Positions 38,087 through 45,350 of a stretch of DNA of 52,942 nt are shown here, in pieces. Source of the DNA: a virus. Every line of letters starts with the position of its first letter. Positions within the stretch are counted from its first letter, which is position 1. A model generated the notes under the pieces. That model ran no database searches and had not been told where the DNA came from. It worked only from the letters and a program-made list of their open reading frames with translations. Location of the stretch: positions 1 to 52,942 of IMG/VR virus record IMGVR_UViG_3300036774_000105, one strand, 5' to 3'. The position numbers were made by a program, and so were the translations under genes.

Positions 38087-38403
38087 TTCCGTCTCCTTGA
38101 AAATCGAAAGAATGCCCGTCGCGGTTTGGCTGGCGCATCCGGCCTGGCGTATCCCATTGGTGCGCCCGGAAGAAACTTGTAAAGGCTGGGCCAACTGGCT
38201 TTCCATTCCGCCTCAATCTGTTGAAAGAAGCCGCGCTGTTGCTGGTAGCGTTTATACGCATCGACCTCTTCGGGAAACCCAAGGCCAATCTGATTGATTT
38301 CCGTCTCGCTCGCCGCAACCATGGCCACGAACAGAACAGAATAGAAATGGCTGCTCATTCCATACCGCCACTCGCAGAGATGTTTATCCCCTTGGCGGAT
38401 CAT
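38083..38403 (-). CDS. hypothetical protein
   Basis: 106 residues from ATG 38403, which overlaps the upstream stop (ATGA). It contains HFYSVLFVAMVAASETEINQ, a helical middle (VDAYKRYQQQRGFFQQIEAE) and a basic C-terminus (AKPRRAFFRFSRRRK). No family recognised. Confidence 0.6.
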   Translation of the reverse strand: MIRQGDKHLCEWRYGMSSHFYSVLFVAMVAASETEINQIGLGFPEEVDAYKRYQQQRGFFQQIEAEWKASWPSLYKFLPGAPMGYARPDAPAKPRRAFFRFSRRRK

Positions 38404-38924
38404 ACCGGCTGTCCTTCCAGGCTGGGGTCTCCCGCGTCTAGAGCCATTTCTCTGGACACCGTATGATGTTCCGGATCCGGTTCGCTGGCATCCATTTCTG
38501 GCGCAGGCTGTTTCTCCAGCCATTCGAATGCCTTTGCCTTTTCGACCGCGATCAACCGTGCCATGGCTGTAGACAGAACGTAAGGCTTGTTCCTCTTGCA
38601 TCTTGCCCTGCCGAATGCGATCTGTTTTGCCCGTGCATAGTTGAAGTGATCGACTCCTGGTTTGCACAGTGCCCACCCGAACTCTCCGGCTTCCGTCAGC
38701 ACAACACACCCGAAAGGAACGCTTGCAATTGCGGGCCTCACCATGATCAGGGTACCAGCACTCAATTCGGAAACAGGAGAGAAGCCCGGTCTGAAGTCAA
38801 ATCCCGCCGTGCGCAGTATCCTTGCCACGGTTACCCGTGTGTCATGATCCGCCGCAAAATGCACCACACGCGTGGGTTCTTGTGGTGTCTTCAGGTAATG
38901 GATGTACTCACGTTTCATGCCCAT
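38400..38924 (-). CDS. hypothetical protein of the recombination cluster
   Basis: 174 residues, MGMKREYIHYLKTPQEPTRV. It alternates strands and helices: a first domain (TRVTVARILRTAGFDFRPGF; LSAGTLIMVRPAIASVPFG), a central FNYARAKQIAFGRARCKRNK, and an acidic tail. AGGAG lies 8 bases upstream. It follows the PD-(D/E)XK nuclease in the Bet operon; role unknown. Confidence 0.6.
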   Translation of the reverse strand: MGMKREYIHYLKTPQEPTRVVHFAADHDTRVTVARILRTAGFDFRPGFSPVSELSAGTLIMVRPAIASVPFGCVVLTEAGEFGWALCKPGVDHFNYARAKQIAFGRARCKRNKPYVLSTAMARLIAVEKAKAFEWLEKQPAPEMDASEPDPEHHTVSREMALDAGDPSLEGQPV

Positions 38925-39511
38925 AGATTTATCTCCTCTCTATAGTACCTTGCGACAAGGTTTTCACCTTCTCGAATATCGGTCAATAATTCCATACCCT
39001 TCCTGGGTTCCAGGGCGTAGCGCCCGCTGTCTTTCAGATATACAAGAAGGCCGTCCATCTTTTCCCACCCCGGGTGGGCCCGAACATAAAGGGCAACTTG
39101 CTTTTTATGCCAGGGTGCAGAGACTCCACTTTTCAGATCCGTGACGACCAGTCTATTTCTGATGCGCAGCATTCGGTCGACTCTTCCGCAATAGCCCAGG
39201 ACTTCATCGCCCACGAAATATTCAATATCAGCGATCTGCACTCCCAGGTCTCTTTTAAATGCCCGCCATGCCCCGAGGCGTCCCTTGATTGCGGGGTCCA
39301 CTGTTGTTTCATCCAGGATTCCCTGGTCATCCAGTGTGCAGACCCTATGCACCATTTTCCCAAAGTGGCGGTGGTATTCCGTGTAGTACCGAACGTCGAC
39401 TAATCCCGCATCTCGAAGAATGCGAGAGACGGCAGGGACTTCCCGCCGCCTCTCTCCATTACGGAAAAAGTATCGATGCCCTTCTTCCTCGAACTCGATC
39501 TCAGCGCTCAC
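38915..39511 (-). CDS. PD-(D/E)XK nuclease (RecB/Cas4-like exonuclease)
   Basis: 198 residues from GTG 39511, overlapping the upstream stop (GTGA). The catalytic block is GYCGRVDRML followed by LVVTDLKSG (the D-x-K of the PD-(D/E)XK fold) and KKQVALYVRAH (motif with Gln and Tyr). PAVSRILRDAGL near the N-terminus is typical of these phage enzymes. It sits in one operon with the Bet annealase, as exonuclease-annealase pairs do, so it probably resects ends for single-strand annealing. Confidence 0.8.
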   Translation of the reverse strand: MSAEIEFEEEGHRYFFRNGERRREVPAVSRILRDAGLVDVRYYTEYHRHFGKMVHRVCTLDDQGILDETTVDPAIKGRLGAWRAFKRDLGVQIADIEYFVGDEVLGYCGRVDRMLRIRNRLVVTDLKSGVSAPWHKKQVALYVRAHPGWEKMDGLLVYLKDSGRYALEPRKGMELLTDIREGENLVARYYREEINLWA

Positions 39512-40323
39512 ACCGAGTACCGTGTCTTGCCCGCGTCGTACGCGCGGGATCCGGGATAGTTCCATTCCGCTTTCAGGGCTCGGGCGGATGCATTCATTGC
39601 GGACTCGACCGGCTCTATGAAGCTCCAGGGCGGAGCCCCATCCCCGCCTTTCACAATCGCAGCAACCAGGACTTTGAAATCGGTGACCTCTGCTTTCCAG
39701 TTCTGCTGGACACTTCTGCCCGCGACCCCCACGGGAGCAGCTGTCTTTACGGGTGCAACATCTACAGGCGTTTCAAGGACGCGATCCCTGGCAACGAAAT
39801 CCTCCACCGCTTCCAGCTTCCCTGCCAGGGCCAACTTTTCTTCCTCGGCTTTTTGCTTCGCCTCCTTTTCCTTTTTCGCGTCCTCCGCCGCGATGCGCTT
39901 CCTTTCATCAGCAAGCCAGATGTTGGCCTTCTTGTCGACCTCTGCCTTTGCCTGCTTGTAAGGGTTCTTCATGCTTCCGATCAGAGACGTGAACCACTTG
40001 TGCAGGGTGTCCGCAGCAGATCGACCCTCTTCAAGCTTCTTATTATCGTCGATAGCCTTGATTGCCAGGACACAACGCTTGCCAAGATCGCACGCTCTCT
40101 CGTAGCTCACCTGGTCTACCACCGTCATGGCCATGGCCTGTTTCAGCACCAACTCTGCGGTTGAGCGCACAAGCCCGACCTCTTCTGCGGTAGGAACGTC
40201 CTGCACCTTCTGCAGCAAGGCAACGGTTGCCTCGATCTGGCGCTTTGCGGTTGTCAGTTCCTGTTCGGGAACCGTGACAACCTTTTCCTCTTCAAACAGT
40301 TCGATGTCGACTCGCCCCATCAT
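39508..40323 (-). CDS. coiled-coil protein of the recombination operon
   Basis: 271 residues from ATG 40323 or 40320 (both overlap the Bet stop). Long helices predominate: TTAKRQIEATVALLQKVQDV; KANIWLADERKRIAAEDAKK and a Lys/Glu-rich coiled coil (about 145-175). The C-terminal domain (QQNWKAEVTDFKVLVAAIVK) looks globular. Between the nuclease and Bet, so a recombination mediator or SSB-like partner is possible. Family not certain. Confidence 0.6.
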   Translation of the reverse strand: MMGRVDIELFEEEKVVTVPEQELTTAKRQIEATVALLQKVQDVPTAEEVGLVRSTAELVLKQAMAMTVVDQVSYERACDLGKRCVLAIKAIDDNKKLEEGRSAADTLHKWFTSLIGSMKNPYKQAKAEVDKKANIWLADERKRIAAEDAKKEKEAKQKAEEEKLALAGKLEAVEDFVARDRVLETPVDVAPVKTAAPVGVAGRSVQQNWKAEVTDFKVLVAAIVKGGDGAPPWSFIEPVESAMNASARALKAEWNYPGSRAYDAGKTRYSV

Positions 40324-41396
40324 TTCACTCCTTCCTTGAGTCCATGATCCGCCATGCGGTTCGTGAGCATCTGATTCCACTGAACCGCCAGATCACGCAG
40401 CCTTGTGACATTATCCCCCGCGTCCTTTCCTTCCTTTGTCATGGCCACAAGCTCATCCTCTGTGGTCAGGTAGAAGCAGTCGGCCCTTCCTTCGGGAATA
40501 AGTTTCAGTGATTTCCCCGCCGCATCCAGCAGCGGCCCCTGGGCGGTATAAACGCGGGCCAGCCTGATATAGGTGCTATTCAGGTTGGCCTTTGCCGCCT
40601 CGATTTCTTGTGCTGTTGCTGGTTTTTCTTCAAGCAGCTTTCCTTCTGTATCCGTTTTCACACCCCCGACCGCCTGGGGTTCCTTGACATTCGGAGTGAC
40701 GTCGATCACGTCATCCTCGCTTTCAATCTCGGCATCCACAAAGGGCATGCCACGCAGAACATCCCGGAAGCAAAGACGGAATGCCTGGCCTATGGCGCAC
40801 TTTTGCGTCATGAAATGTCCGCGCTTCTGCCAGACGCTGTTCGGGTAGGGCGTGCCGTTCACCCATTTCAGCATCACCGTCTCCAGGTAGCGGACCTTCC
40901 AGACGAACTCCCGAGGCCAGTCCCTGCGCTTGATGTGAATCGCAACAGTGTACGCGGACTTTTTCCATTCCTTCGCATCGGCCATGATCTCGCCGCTCTC
41001 TTCAAGGACCCAGTATTCCAGGCGCCCCGTAGCCTCGGCGCGGTCTATATAGACCTCATAGCCCACCACGGGAACAAGCGTCCCGCCCTTCGAATCATCG
41101 TCGGAATCCTTTCCGATCTTCACGGCATGAATCTCGCGTTTCAGCGGGTTCAGTTGCCATTCGTGGGCAACCGCCACGAACAGTTCCATCTGTTCATCGT
41201 TCAGGTTCTTGGCAATCCCCATGATGCGGAAGGCTTCGATGATTCCCTGTTTTGTGATGGTTTCCTTCGTATGAACTCTTGGCGCCTCCTCAAATGGAAC
41301 CATGGCCTTCTCCGGGATCGGGGGTTCCTTTTTTGCTGGGGCTTTCTTCTTTGCGGCTGTCTTTTTGGTAGACGCCTTCGCCTTGCTTTTAGTCAC
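40320..41396 (-). CDS. bet: Bet/RecT-family single-strand annealing protein
   Basis: 358 residues from GTG 41396, chosen for AAGGAGGAAATT directly upstream (a TTG at 41447 is weaker). After a Lys/Ala-rich N-terminal tail (KASTKKTAAKKKAPAKK) come the family landmarks: FVAVAHEWQLNPLKREIHAV, VVGYEVYIDRAEATGRLEYW, VAIHIKRRDWP, and GHFMTQKCAIGQAFRLCFRD. Beta-type annealases form rings on ssDNA and pair complementary strands, working with the adjacent nuclease. Confidence 0.85.
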   Translation of the reverse strand: MTKSKAKASTKKTAAKKKAPAKKEPPIPEKAMVPFEEAPRVHTKETITKQGIIEAFRIMGIAKNLNDEQMELFVAVAHEWQLNPLKREIHAVKIGKDSDDDSKGGTLVPVVGYEVYIDRAEATGRLEYWVLEESGEIMADAKEWKKSAYTVAIHIKRRDWPREFVWKVRYLETVMLKWVNGTPYPNSVWQKRGHFMTQKCAIGQAFRLCFRDVLRGMPFVDAEIESEDDVIDVTPNVKEPQAVGGVKTDTEGKLLEEKPATAQEIEAAKANLNSTYIRLARVYTAQGPLLDAAGKSLKLIPEGRADCFYLTTEDELVAMTKEGKDAGDNVTRLRDLAVQWNQMLTNRMADHGLKEGVK

Positions 41397-41444
41397 AATT
41401 TCCTCCTTGACGATTGTATGCTGGCGAAGTAGAATTACCTCGCT

Positions 41445-41465
41445 CAACAGGGACCATGCCCCTGT
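41445..41465 (-). promoter_or_regulatory. perfect 7-bp inverted repeat upstream of bet
   Basis: AACAGGG and CCCTGTT surround a 7-base centre in the untranslated leader, about 50 bases before the bet start. It could be an operator or an RNA hairpin. It overlaps the alternative upstream TTG start. Confidence 0.45.
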
Positions 41466-41477
41466 TCCTCATGCGCG

Positions 41478-41508
41478 GCGCCGGGCCTTCGGGTTCGGCG
41501 CTTTTTTT
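41478..41508 (+). terminator. strong intrinsic terminator facing the + strand
   Basis: 10-bp GC stem (GCGCCGGGCC/GGTTCGGCGC, two G-U) with a TTCG loop followed by seven T on the + strand. On the minus strand the hairpin has an A tract before it and no T tract after, so it would stop antisense rather than bet-operon transcription. Confidence 0.7.
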
Positions 41509-41521
41509 ACCTCCTTCCCGC

Positions 41522-41550
41522 AGTCTATCATTAAGCAATCTGTTGTGCAA
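41522..41550 (-). promoter_or_regulatory. possible promoter of the recombination operon
   Basis: TTGCAC (41545-41550), 17-bp spacer, TAGACT (41522-41527), right after the upstream terminator T tract. The -35 box is poor; the -10 box has the same TAG-A-T form as the two strong promoters of the window. Confidence 0.35.
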
Positions 41551-41551
41551 C

Positions 41552-41589
41552 AAAAAAAGAGGGGGGAGAGGATTTCTCCTCGCCCCCTC
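41552..41589 (-). terminator. intrinsic terminator of the early block
   Basis: A stem of about 12 bp (GAGGGGG-C-GAGGA with TCCTC-T-CCCCCCTC), GAAA loop, followed by seven T on the minus strand. It ends the operon that runs from the 46.4-kb promoter, 45 bases after the last gene's stop. Confidence 0.85.
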
Positions 41590-41633
41590 CGGCCAGTGTG
41601 CCGCCGAAACTGCGCTCCACCAGCCTTCTTTCT

Positions 41634-41810
41634 TTACCATTTCATCCTCCCTATGATCTTCAGTAGCTCATCTCCTGTGGTGCTCAGGTCATCCAGGAGA
41701 TTCTGGGTCATGATCGCCTGGTCCCTGTTGTAGATGACTGTTGGAGCCTTCAGGAACTTCGCGATCTTTTCGATCCTGTCCAGCTCTTCATGTGTCAGGA
41801 CTCGGTTCAT
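41634..41810 (-). CDS. 58-residue hypothetical protein
   Basis: A short gene with AAGGAGGGAGG directly before ATG 41810. The product starts MNRVLTHEELDRIEKIAKFL and is helical with a mixed centre (APTVIYNRDQAIMTQNL). Stop at 41634, then a terminator. The strong ribosome-binding site and codon pattern support a real gene. Function unknown. Confidence 0.65.
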   Translation of the reverse strand: MNRVLTHEELDRIEKIAKFLKAPTVIYNRDQAIMTQNLLDDLSTTGDELLKIIGRMKW

Positions 41811-41891
41811 CCTCCCTCCTTGACGAAAGCGGAGGCGCGGCCTACATTCGAGCCGTGCGGCTCCATGCGGCCGTACTTCCTTTCTTCAGTC

Positions 41892-41926
41892 GGGCCGGGG
41901 TCCATGCTCTCCCCGGCCCTTTCTTT
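41892..41926 (+). terminator. GC-rich hairpin facing the + strand
   Basis: Perfect 9-bp stem GGGCCGGGG/CCCCGGCCC (41892-41900, 41911-41919) followed on the + strand by TTTCTTTC. It lies just after the stop of the DUF932-type gene on the opposite strand. Confidence 0.55.
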
Positions 41927-43002
41927 CACGAGGCGAGCACCTTCCACTCAGACGGGCTGAGCTCGACGATCTCCCCTCCGATCCGCTCCGCCTCGTACTG
42001 GCGGTCAACATCCTTCAGGTCATGCGCGAGCATATTGACGCCATTCGCCAATCCCCAGCGGCTCATGTTTGCCTTTCCGCCGAGCAACACATTTTCCATA
42101 ACCCTCTGCCCTTCGTCTTTCGTCAGGGCAAAGCGTTTCGTGACGTTTACAATCACCTCATCCATCGGCTTTGCTATCCGGTCATCGATAGCTCCCTCCG
42201 CCTTCATGAGGAAGTCCTGGAGGTTTGCGGGGTCCATGGCGTCCCTGATGATATCCCTGGCCCGCAGGCGGATCAGCTCGATCTCCTTTTTCAGGGTTTC
42301 CTCGCTCCAGATGTTCCCCACACCGCCCTCACCGTTTTCAAGCTCTCGGCCCAGGTGGTACTGGCGCAGGACGCTTTCCCTGATGGCTCCATTCCAGCAG
42401 ACCAGGTTCCAGGTCATCTTGCGAATGTCCAGGGCGGCATGCCCTGTCTCGCTGTTGCGAATGGTGATCCCCGCCATGATAGTGATGGGCTCCTTGAGGA
42501 ACTCATGCTTGTGGGGCTCTATGTCCACGCGGGCTTTGGGGAATACGACCTGCAGGTACATGTTCGTTTCGCTTACGGCGTATGTGCGCATGAGCATTTC
42601 CGCCGCGCTCAGATCCTTGAGGGATGGAATGATCGCATCCAGAAGCATGAAGTTGTCCAGGGGTTTGAACCTGGCCCCCAATACCGCCCGCACGTTCCCA
42701 TCCAGGGTCCGTATCAGGCGTTTTTCCTCCGGTTCCTGCCTTGACCATGCATTCACGTTGTACTCGCGCAGGCCCGGAACTTCCGCCGTCTTTCTGTAGT
42801 AGTCTATCGGGATTCCCACCCGATCGGCCAACTGGCGATGTGCGCTTTGCGTGATGCCAAACGTCCCCAGTCCTTCAAGGTCCAGATGCTCGGGGTCTGT
42901 CATCGTTACCTGTTTCATCCGGGGCAGGTAATCCTGTTTCGCCTTTTCCACTCTGGCGATCTCGTCCGTGAATGCCCTGAAATGCTCGAAGTTGCTCCTC
43001 AT
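41926..43002 (-). CDS. DUF932/phage-plasmid-like protein
   Basis: 358 residues from ATG 43002 with CAGGAGGACGTC upstream. The pattern AHRQLADRVGIPIDYYRK, RAVLGARFKPLDNFMLLDAI, GITIRNSETGHAALDIRKM and WNLVCWNGAI matches the DUF932/TIGR03299 group found in phages and plasmids. These are of unknown function, and are often beside recombination and SSB genes as here. Confidence 0.7.
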   Translation of the reverse strand: MRSNFEHFRAFTDEIARVEKAKQDYLPRMKQVTMTDPEHLDLEGLGTFGITQSAHRQLADRVGIPIDYYRKTAEVPGLREYNVNAWSRQEPEEKRLIRTLDGNVRAVLGARFKPLDNFMLLDAIIPSLKDLSAAEMLMRTYAVSETNMYLQVVFPKARVDIEPHKHEFLKEPITIMAGITIRNSETGHAALDIRKMTWNLVCWNGAIRESVLRQYHLGRELENGEGGVGNIWSEETLKKEIELIRLRARDIIRDAMDPANLQDFLMKAEGAIDDRIAKPMDEVIVNVTKRFALTKDEGQRVMENVLLGGKANMSRWGLANGVNMLAHDLKDVDRQYEAERIGGEIVELSPSEWKVLAS

Positions 43003-43048
43003 GACGTCCTCCTGAGAATGATCTGATACTGCCAGCAACGCTGGCGTA

Positions 43049-43139
43049 TGCCGGACCAGGGAGTCGAACCCTGCTTGCGATCCGCTCGCGTCCCACACGG
43101 CTTGTTACTGCCTTCCCTACCATGAGCCTCGCATCCGGC
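43049..43139 (-). tRNA. tRNA-like element, probably degenerate
   Basis: A 7-bp acceptor stem (GCCGGAT with GTCCGGC, one T-G pair, discriminator A), a perfect T arm (CAGGG-TTCGACT-CCCTG) and a 4-bp long-variable-arm-like hairpin (GCGA/TCGC) are clear. I cannot build a normal D arm or an anticodon loop, and no CCA is encoded. It is either a decayed class-II tRNA or another tRNA mimic. No anticodon is assigned. Confidence 0.5.
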
Positions 43140-43177
43140 AAAGAAACCGGCGCCGCCTGTCCATCGTGCAGCGCCGG
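43140..43177 (-). terminator. terminator-like hairpin before the tRNA-like element
   Basis: Perfect 7-bp stem CCGGCGC/GCGCCGG with a 17-base loop, then TTTCTTT on the minus strand, ending one base before the tRNA-like 5' end. It may end the SSB operon or mark a processing site. Confidence 0.55.
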
Positions 43178-43248
43178 AACGACCGGGCCGAACCCGCATA
43201 GTTCAGCCCTTGATATAGAGTATCTCTTCCCCGATAGGACCTCCTTGC

Positions 43249-43551
43249 TCACCCACAATTTCCCGCGATTAGAAGGCTCGCGGTTGCCCGTTTGTCATCC
43301 GCTCGACGAGCGGCTTTCATCATTTTACGAATCGCACCGTACTCGCTTGCGACTCCCACGAACTGCCCTTCCCTGTAGACGCGGTCGGTCCCCCACTTTT
43401 TTGCCCAGCCCGGGGCGAAGTGATACCACTGCCTTCCGCATGCGCATGCCCCCATGCCCAGGCGACCAGTGTAGTCTTTCAGGTACTTCCTGCAGCACGC
43501 CTTGCGTGAACCGCCCACCTCTTGAAGCTGCCCCGCGGTGATGCGCGTCAT
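43249..43551 (-). CDS. hypothetical protein with a Cys cluster
   Basis: 100 residues, MTRITAGQLQEVGGSRKACC. CCRKYLKDYTG and GACACGRQWYHFAPGW give a possible metal site, then a basic helical end (IRKMMKAARRADDKRATASL). It overlaps the SSB stop by 4 bases. The family is not recognised. Confidence 0.6.
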   Translation of the reverse strand: MTRITAGQLQEVGGSRKACCRKYLKDYTGRLGMGACACGRQWYHFAPGWAKKWGTDRVYREGQFVGVASEYGAIRKMMKAARRADDKRATASLLIAGNCG

Positions 43552-44072
43552 ACCATGTCCACGTATTCGAGGATCACTTCCAGGGCTTCCTGGTAAGAAT
43601 GCGAAGCAGTGACCCGTTTCTGCATTATGGAAACGAGTCCTCCTTCCCCGTTTTCCCGAAGTGCCGCGGATGCCCTTCCGGTGATTGAGAATATGTTCCC
43701 ATCACCAGTGGCTCTTATTGAAGGCTTTTTCTTTTCATCCTTCGTGAATGTATCCGCCATGAACTCTATGTTCTCGGCATAGATGATGACCTTGCTCCGC
43801 TTCTCTCCCTGGTCGGTATCCCACCGCTCCTGGCGCAGTCTTCCCACCACGCGGACCTGGCGTCCCTTCCCCAGTGTCTTGCGCATGGTTTCCGCCAACC
43901 GGTCCCTGGAGGAGACAACGAAAAAGTTGACCTCGGGCGTTCCCCCACCCGGGGGATAGCGAATGCATGCAATGTTGAATCGGCAGATTTCAACGCCCTT
44001 TCCGTCTTTTTCGAACTCGGGGTGATCGCTCACCTTTCCTTCGAGTAGAACGTTGTTCACATCACTTCCCAT
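43548..44072 (-). CDS. ssb: single-stranded DNA-binding protein (OB fold)
   Basis: 174 residues. MGSDVNNVLLEGKVSDHPEF, GVEICRFNIACIRYPPGG, EVNFFVVSSRDRLAETMRKT, LGKGRQVRVVGRLRQERWDT and KVIIYAENIEFM follow the five strands of bacterial SSB OB folds. The C-terminus lacks the usual acidic DDDIPF tip and instead has an extra 60 residues. GAGGAGGTC precedes the ATG. It probably protects ssDNA during replication and annealing. Confidence 0.8.
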   Translation of the reverse strand: MGSDVNNVLLEGKVSDHPEFEKDGKGVEICRFNIACIRYPPGGGTPEVNFFVVSSRDRLAETMRKTLGKGRQVRVVGRLRQERWDTDQGEKRSKVIIYAENIEFMADTFTKDEKKKPSIRATGDGNIFSITGRASAALRENGEGGLVSIMQKRVTASHSYQEALEVILEYVDMV

Positions 44073-44170
44073 ACAGACCTCCTCTGTCCTGATTCCATTG
44101 ATCGCTCGTTCGGATTGCGATCCGTGGTTTACGGTGCCAGGAAGCGGGGGCTCCTGGTCACCGCCGTCAC

Positions 44171-44386
44171 CTACTCTGTGGGGTCTCCGTTTTCATTGTG
44201 TTCGGGAATCTTCGGCCCCACAAGGAACTCGAGTCCCGTCATCTCAGTGATGCGGCATTTCGTCATCTTGTTCAGCCAGGGGAGGATGTCCGTCTGCCCC
44301 AGTGCTGTCCAGATTTCATGAATTGCCACACCATCGTTTCTGCATTCCAGCAGTTCTCCGTCCAGATGAATCTCGGTTGTTTTCAC
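44171..44386 (-). CDS. small hypothetical protein
   Basis: 71 residues, MKTTEIHLDGELLECRNDGV, a short beta hairpin followed by helices (WTALGQTDILPWLNKMTKCR). ATGA overlap with the upstream gene. A 98-base gap to the SSB gene holds one hairpin (CCAGGA/TCCTGG) and no gene. Function unknown. Confidence 0.55.
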   Translation of the reverse strand: MKTTEIHLDGELLECRNDGVAIHEIWTALGQTDILPWLNKMTKCRITEMTGLEFLVGPKIPEHNENGDPTE

Positions 44387-44769
44387 GCCCCTCCTCCCAG
44401 CAGGCCCAGCAACCAGTCGGGTGGCCCTCCTGCCCTTCCCCGTATCGGCGCACGCAGCGCTCGCACCCTGGGGTCATCATCGGCAAGCTCTTGTTCTTTC
44501 CCGTCCATGAACTGGACCCAGTCGTCCATGAAGTGAAAGGCATGCAGTCCGTCGAGTGTCCCCTTCCAGGCGTATTGATCGTGTTGCGATGCTTTCGCGG
44601 CTTCGTCATCCACGAAGACCACCATGAGTCCCGTCCTGGCCCAGTTGTTCATTGCCTCGTCGTAGTGGTAATGGTGCCCATTTTTCATGACGGCAAACTC
44701 TACAACTTCCTGGTTTGCGCATCCCAATATTTCCATGGCCGTTCGAACCGTTCCCAGTCGTACCAACAT
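44383..44769 (-). CDS. hypothetical protein
   Basis: 128 residues, MLVRLGTVRTAMEILGCANQ. Mixed alpha/beta with aromatic and acidic stretches (HHYHYDEAMNNWARTGLMVV; DGLHAFHFMDDWVQFMDGKE) and a Gly/Leu-rich tail. No family recognised. GGAAGGAGA precedes the ATG. Confidence 0.6.
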   Translation of the reverse strand: MLVRLGTVRTAMEILGCANQEVVEFAVMKNGHHYHYDEAMNNWARTGLMVVFVDDEAAKASQHDQYAWKGTLDGLHAFHFMDDWVQFMDGKEQELADDDPRVRALRAPIRGRAGGPPDWLLGLLGGGA

Positions 44770-44794
44770 CAGCTTTCTCCTTCCATTTTCCCCT

Positions 44795-44825
44795 GGCTAC
44801 GCAGAATGTCTGCGTAGCCTTTGTT
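44795..44825 (+). terminator. perfect hairpin facing the + strand
   Basis: 10-bp stem GGCTACGCAG/CTGCGTAGCC with loop AATGT followed on the + strand by TTTGTT. It begins at the stop codon of the minus-strand gene next to it. Confidence 0.55.
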
Positions 44826-45147
44826 ATATGATCCCCTGGATTTTTCGCGCGAGTCCAATACTCGCCGTCAGCCCCATGAAGATTTCCATCAACTTTTCCG
44901 TCGAGTATCCCATGCATTCCGCCGCCACAATGCGTCCGGAGATATTGTTTCTCAGTTTCTCCAGCGCCACCTCGGCCTTCGAGGGTTCCCACTGGCGGAT
45001 TCCCTTCAGTAGTTCACGGTCGCTATAGCGGTAGCGCCGATCAGGAGCATTGGGCTCCATCAGCCTTTCGATCTCCCTTCCCGCCGGAGACTGCCAGTAC
45101 AGTCTGTCCAGCTCTTCCTGTTCAAGACGAACCCTATTGCGCTTCAT
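44824..45147 (-). CDS. helical hypothetical protein
   Basis: 107 residues, MKRNRVRLEQEELDRLYWQS. Basic start, two helical segments (YSDRELLKGIRQW; AEVALEKLRNNISGRIVAAE) and a hydrophobic end (MEIFMGLTASIGLARKI). Overlaps the upstream gene by 4 bases. Function unknown. Confidence 0.6.
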   Translation of the reverse strand: MKRNRVRLEQEELDRLYWQSPAGREIERLMEPNAPDRRYRYSDRELLKGIRQWEPSKAEVALEKLRNNISGRIVAAECMGYSTEKLMEIFMGLTASIGLARKIQGII

Positions 45148-45350
45148 GCCGTTTCTCCTTTTCTCGTTTCAACAGGAAACCGTATGTTCTGGAATGCGAT
45201 GCTGACTTTTGCCTCAAGCATTCCTTTTCTCATTTCCATTCCCGCGATGATGGCTGCCTGTAATCGACCCCATCCCTTTCTTTGAAGCTGGTAGGCGCGT
45301 TCCTTCCTCACGCCAGCCCGCGCCTTTCGAATCATTTCTCGTGTCCCCAT
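45144..45350 (-). CDS. small basic helical protein
   Basis: 68 residues from ATG 45350, with GGAGAAAGGA upstream. MGTREMIRKARAGVRKERAY and AIIAGMEMRKGMLEAKVSIA are basic helices. It overlaps the 3' part of the receiver gene by 137 bases in another frame. Nucleic-acid binding is possible. Confidence 0.5.
   Translation of the reverse strand: MGTREMIRKARAGVRKERAYQLQRKGWGRLQAAIIAGMEMRKGMLEAKVSIAFQNIRFPVETRKGETA

Noticed and set aside
41389-41640. An 83-codon minus-strand frame after the 58-residue gene
   Set aside because: It reads through a strong terminator with seven T and then through a second GC hairpin; its start has no ribosome-binding site.
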